A stretch of 6,324 nt of DNA, taken from Bacteroidales bacterium UBA6445. GTDB lineage: Bacteria; Bacteroidota; Bacteroidia; Bacteroidales; UBA932. Below, in pieces: positions 4,692 through 6,324 of the stretch (position 1 is the first letter of the stretch; every line of letters starts with the position of its first letter). The position numbers were made by a program, and so were the translations under genes. The notes below the pieces were generated by a model. It ran no database searches. It was not told the origin of the DNA and saw only the letters and a program-made list of their open reading frames with translations. The stretch is taken from NCBI GenBank assembly GCA_002439585.1, contig DJOF01000004.1:1-6324 (forward strand). Direction: 5' to 3'.

Positions 4692-6086
4692 TTAGCGCAC
4701 TTTCAAAGCATCCATTATATTGGCAGGGGCACGTTTTGCCAGGATTTCATTCCTCATGAAGTCCATATAAGGGGCGACATGATCGAAAAACTGATAATAA
4801 CCGCGGCAAAGATAGTTGAGAGAGGGCTCTCCGGAGGCAGTCCTACAAAATCTGTTTTTTGGACATTCCCCGTTGCAGGCGAAATGATAGCGGCACTCAC
4901 GGCACTGCGCCGGAAGTCCTGCCTGCTTGGCATAGCCAAAATCGAGTTGCTTCTTGCCATACATCATCTCGACAAGAGTCTCATTGTAGATGTTACCGAG
5001 CTTGTATTCGGGAAATACGAAATGATCGCAAGAGTATACATCTCCATTGAATTCCATGACTCCGGCATGGCCGCATGTCTTGGCAAGAGAGCAGACTCCG
5101 GGCTGCTCGCCAATCCAGTTGGCAAGAGTCGCATCGAAGAGCTGCACGAAGTATCTGCCTACATCGTTGCGTACCCATTCATCAAAGATGGCACATGTAA
5201 ATCTCCCCCATTGCTCCGGAGTGATAGAGAAGTCCGCGAGAAGCGGCTCACGAACTTGTGCAGAGAGGTCCGTTGGACGCCCAGTCGCACCGGAGGCCTG
5301 GCCAGAAGGGCCTGAATCGGCGGCCAGGAAAGAATGCTCCCCAACCGAAGTCGAGCCTGCATAGGAAGGTGTCGCCTCTTGAGTCGGAGTCGCCTCGTTG
5401 AGGCCGGAAGTATCAGTCGAGCCTGAAGAATCGGCCAAAGAAGCGAGATGGCGTCCATCGCTGTGATGCAGAATTCGCTCGACTACAGGAGTGAACTGTA
5501 TGTAATGGCAGCCTATGCTCTTGAAGAAATGATAGAATTCCAAGGGATAGTCAGCATTGAGGTTGTTGACAACTGCCATGGCATTCCACTCGACATGGTA
5601 TTTGTCAAGAAGGTGGATTCCTTGCATCACCCTGTCAAATGAGGGGCTGCCTTTTCTGTTCTTACGGTAAGCGTCATGGAAGCGCTTTGGCCCGTCTATT
5701 GACACGCCAACAAGCCAGTGGTTGTCATGCAGGAAACGGCACCATTCCTCCGTGAGCATAGTCCCGTTGGTCTGTATACAGTTGTCTATGGTGCGTCCGC
5801 CTGCGTATCTACGCTGATACTCAAGGGCTTTCTTGTAGAATGATAGTGGGCGGATAAGGGTCTCCCCTCCATGCCAGGTAAATAACACCTGGGGCATGGA
5901 CTGAGACTCTATATATTCTTTTGTAAACTTCTCAAGAAGACTATCACTCATCTCCTGGGCCGGAGAAGCTTTGTATAGTCCGGATTTCTCAAGATAATAA
6001 CAATAGTCGCAAGCGAGGTTGCATCGCGCACCTGCCGGCTTAAGCATCACGTATAGTGGATGCGCAAAAGGAGCATAAGTTGCCAT
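4692..6086 (-). CDS. Anaerobic sulfatase-maturating enzyme (radical SAM/SPASM)
   Basis: This enzyme oxidises an active-site Cys or Ser of sulfatases to formylglycine in the cytoplasm. The radical SAM [4Fe-4S] motif is C22-x3-C26-x2-C29, followed by FTWHGGE (69-75), IQTNGT (104-109) and VSIDGP (128-133). The C-terminal SPASM domain keeps all eight ligands of the two auxiliary clusters by spacing: C332, C338, C353, C408 and C395, C398, C404, C427. The 6 and 15 residue spacings equal those of the Clostridium perfringens enzyme. D354, right after C353, corresponds to its catalytic base, so the protein looks active. At 464 residues it is longer than relatives (about 370-415) because of a Ser/Thr/Gly/Pro-rich insertion at about 217-283. 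The start MATYAPFAHPLYV fits Bacteroides homologues. No sulfatase gene lies nearby, so it probably serves sulfatases encoded elsewhere, for example for mucin or glycosaminoglycan use. Mucin sulfatase maturation is the known role of the Bacteroides homologue. Confidence 0.95.
   Translation of the reverse strand: MATYAPFAHPLYVMLKPAGARCNLACDYCYYLEKSGLYKASPAQEMSDSLLEKFTKEYIESQSMPQVLFTWHGGETLIRPLSFYKKALEYQRRYAGGRTIDNCIQTNGTMLTEEWCRFLHDNHWLVGVSIDGPKRFHDAYRKNRKGSPSFDRVMQGIHLLDKYHVEWNAMAVVNNLNADYPLEFYHFFKSIGCHYIQFTPVVERILHHSDGRHLASLADSSGSTDTSGLNEATPTQEATPSYAGSTSVGEHSFLAADSGPSGQASGATGRPTDLSAQVREPLLADFSITPEQWGRFTCAIFDEWVRNDVGRYFVQLFDATLANWIGEQPGVCSLAKTCGHAGVMEFNGDVYSCDHFVFPEYKLGNIYNETLVEMMYGKKQLDFGYAKQAGLPAQCRECRYHFACNGECPKNRFCRTASGEPSLNYLCRGYYQFFDHVAPYMDFMRNEILAKRAPANIMDALKVR
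5238..5438 (-). repeat. Low-complexity insertion in the sulfatase maturase gene
   Basis: Codons about 217-283 encode a Ser/Thr/Gly/Ala/Pro-rich linker between the conserved DGRHLASLA and LADFSITPEQWG segments. It contains an in-frame 18 bp duplication at 5361-5396 (EATPTQ then EATPSY) and related Ser/Gly-rich stretches (ADSSGSTDTSG and AADSGPSGQASG). The stretch looks richer in G+C than the flanking codons. It appears to be an expansion within one loop, not a separate domain. Confidence 0.75.
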
Positions 6087-6093
6087 CGTACTT

Positions 6094-6124
6094 TAAAGAT
6101 ACGACAAATCGGGGATTATCCAAC
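6094..6124 (-). promoter_or_regulatory. Possible promoter of the sulfatase maturase gene
   Basis: On the - strand TATCTTTA (6101-6094) matches TAnnTTTG at 7 of 8 positions counting the free ones. GTTG (6124-6121) lies 19 nt upstream, one mismatch from TTTG. Transcription would begin within a few bases of the ATG at 6086, so the mRNA would be leaderless or nearly so. Confidence 0.3.
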
Positions 6125-6195
6125 AAGCCATTTGCTTGGTAAGCATGGTTTTCATCCTGCCAGACCTAATCAAACCGCCAAGGCAACCGTTCATT

Positions 6196-6229
6196 TGTCA
6201 TTTTCCATAGCCTGTCATTTTCCATAGCC
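6196..6229. repeat. Perfect 17 bp tandem duplication
   Basis: TGTCATTTTCCATAGCC occurs at 6196-6212 and again at 6213-6229 with no mismatch and no spacer. The copy at 6213-6229 contains the last four codons and stop of the partial - strand gene; the other copy lies just past the stop. Identity of the copies suggests a recent event. Confidence 0.9.
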
Positions 6230-6324
6230 ATATGCGAAGCTTGAGAGCCAGCCGAAGATAAAGCATGAGACAAGGCCAATGAAGCCGTAAAGTATCACAG
6301 ATACATTGGAATAGCCATGGAAGA
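6215..6324 (-). CDS. C-terminal end of an unrecognised membrane protein (partial)
   Basis: A - strand frame enters from the right edge and stops with TGA at 6217-6215, giving 35 visible C-terminal residues. The segment SVILYGFIGLVSCFIFGWLS is strongly hydrophobic with Gly and aromatic residues, as in a membrane helix, and is followed by the short tail SFAYGYGK. I do not recognise the family. The start lies outside the window. The gene reads in the same direction as the sulfatase maturase 128 bp downstream, but a possible promoter lies between them. The other two - strand frames hit early stops or give Trp/Cys/Leu-rich sequence unlike protein, which supports this frame. Without the rest of the gene the call stays tentative. 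Confidence 0.5.
   Translation of the reverse strand, partial: FHGYSNVSVILYGFIGLVSCFIFGWLSSFAYGYGK

Noticed and set aside
4779..5315. 178-codon + strand open frame opposite the maturase gene
   Set aside because: It is antisense to a full-length gene with all catalytic motifs intact, and its product resembles no protein family.

Overview
The window looks like chromosomal DNA from a Bacteroidota bacterium, most likely order Bacteroidales. Four things point that way. The tRNA promoter is a textbook Bacteroides type (TTTG, 19 nt, TAnnTTTG). None of the five complete protein genes has a Shine-Dalgarno sequence; each start is preceded by A/T-rich DNA. One gene fuses DAHP synthase to a C-terminal type II chorismate mutase, an arrangement known from Prevotella and Bacteroides relatives. 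The sulfatase maturase also resembles Bacteroides versions from end to end. I cannot place it to family or genus.

Layout from left to right: a short tRNA operon on the + strand (tRNA-Gln(CTG), tRNA-Met(CAT)) with a clear promoter and a strong intrinsic terminator. Facing it, and ending inside that terminator's T-tract, is the - strand DAHP synthase/chorismate mutase gene. A 278 bp gap follows, holding two hairpin terminators for the next - strand operon, pyrH-frr (UMP kinase and ribosome recycling factor, 17 bp apart). Positions 3146-3831 have no convincing gene. They hold a likely pyrH promoter, a 19 bp tandem repeat and a nested inverted-repeat element of about 295 bp that looks like a MITE or structured dispersed repeat. 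Next come a + strand membrane-anchored SIMPL-domain protein and a convergent - strand anaerobic sulfatase-maturating radical SAM enzyme with complete metal-cluster motifs. At the right edge is the C-terminal end of an unrecognised - strand membrane protein.

The genes are mostly independent housekeeping functions: translation (tRNAs, frr), pyrimidine nucleotide supply (pyrH), entry to aromatic amino acid synthesis, and formylglycine installation on sulfatases. They do not form one pathway and I see no defence, secretion or biosynthetic system. The most unusual signal is structural. Two conserved enzymes carry low-complexity, repeat-derived insertions in loops that are short in relatives: five pentapeptides in DAHP synthase and about 65 Ser/Thr/Gly/Pro-rich residues in the maturase. 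The intergenic DNA also has several short tandem or spaced duplications (17, 19 and 26 bp periods), suggesting a lineage prone to slippage-type duplication.
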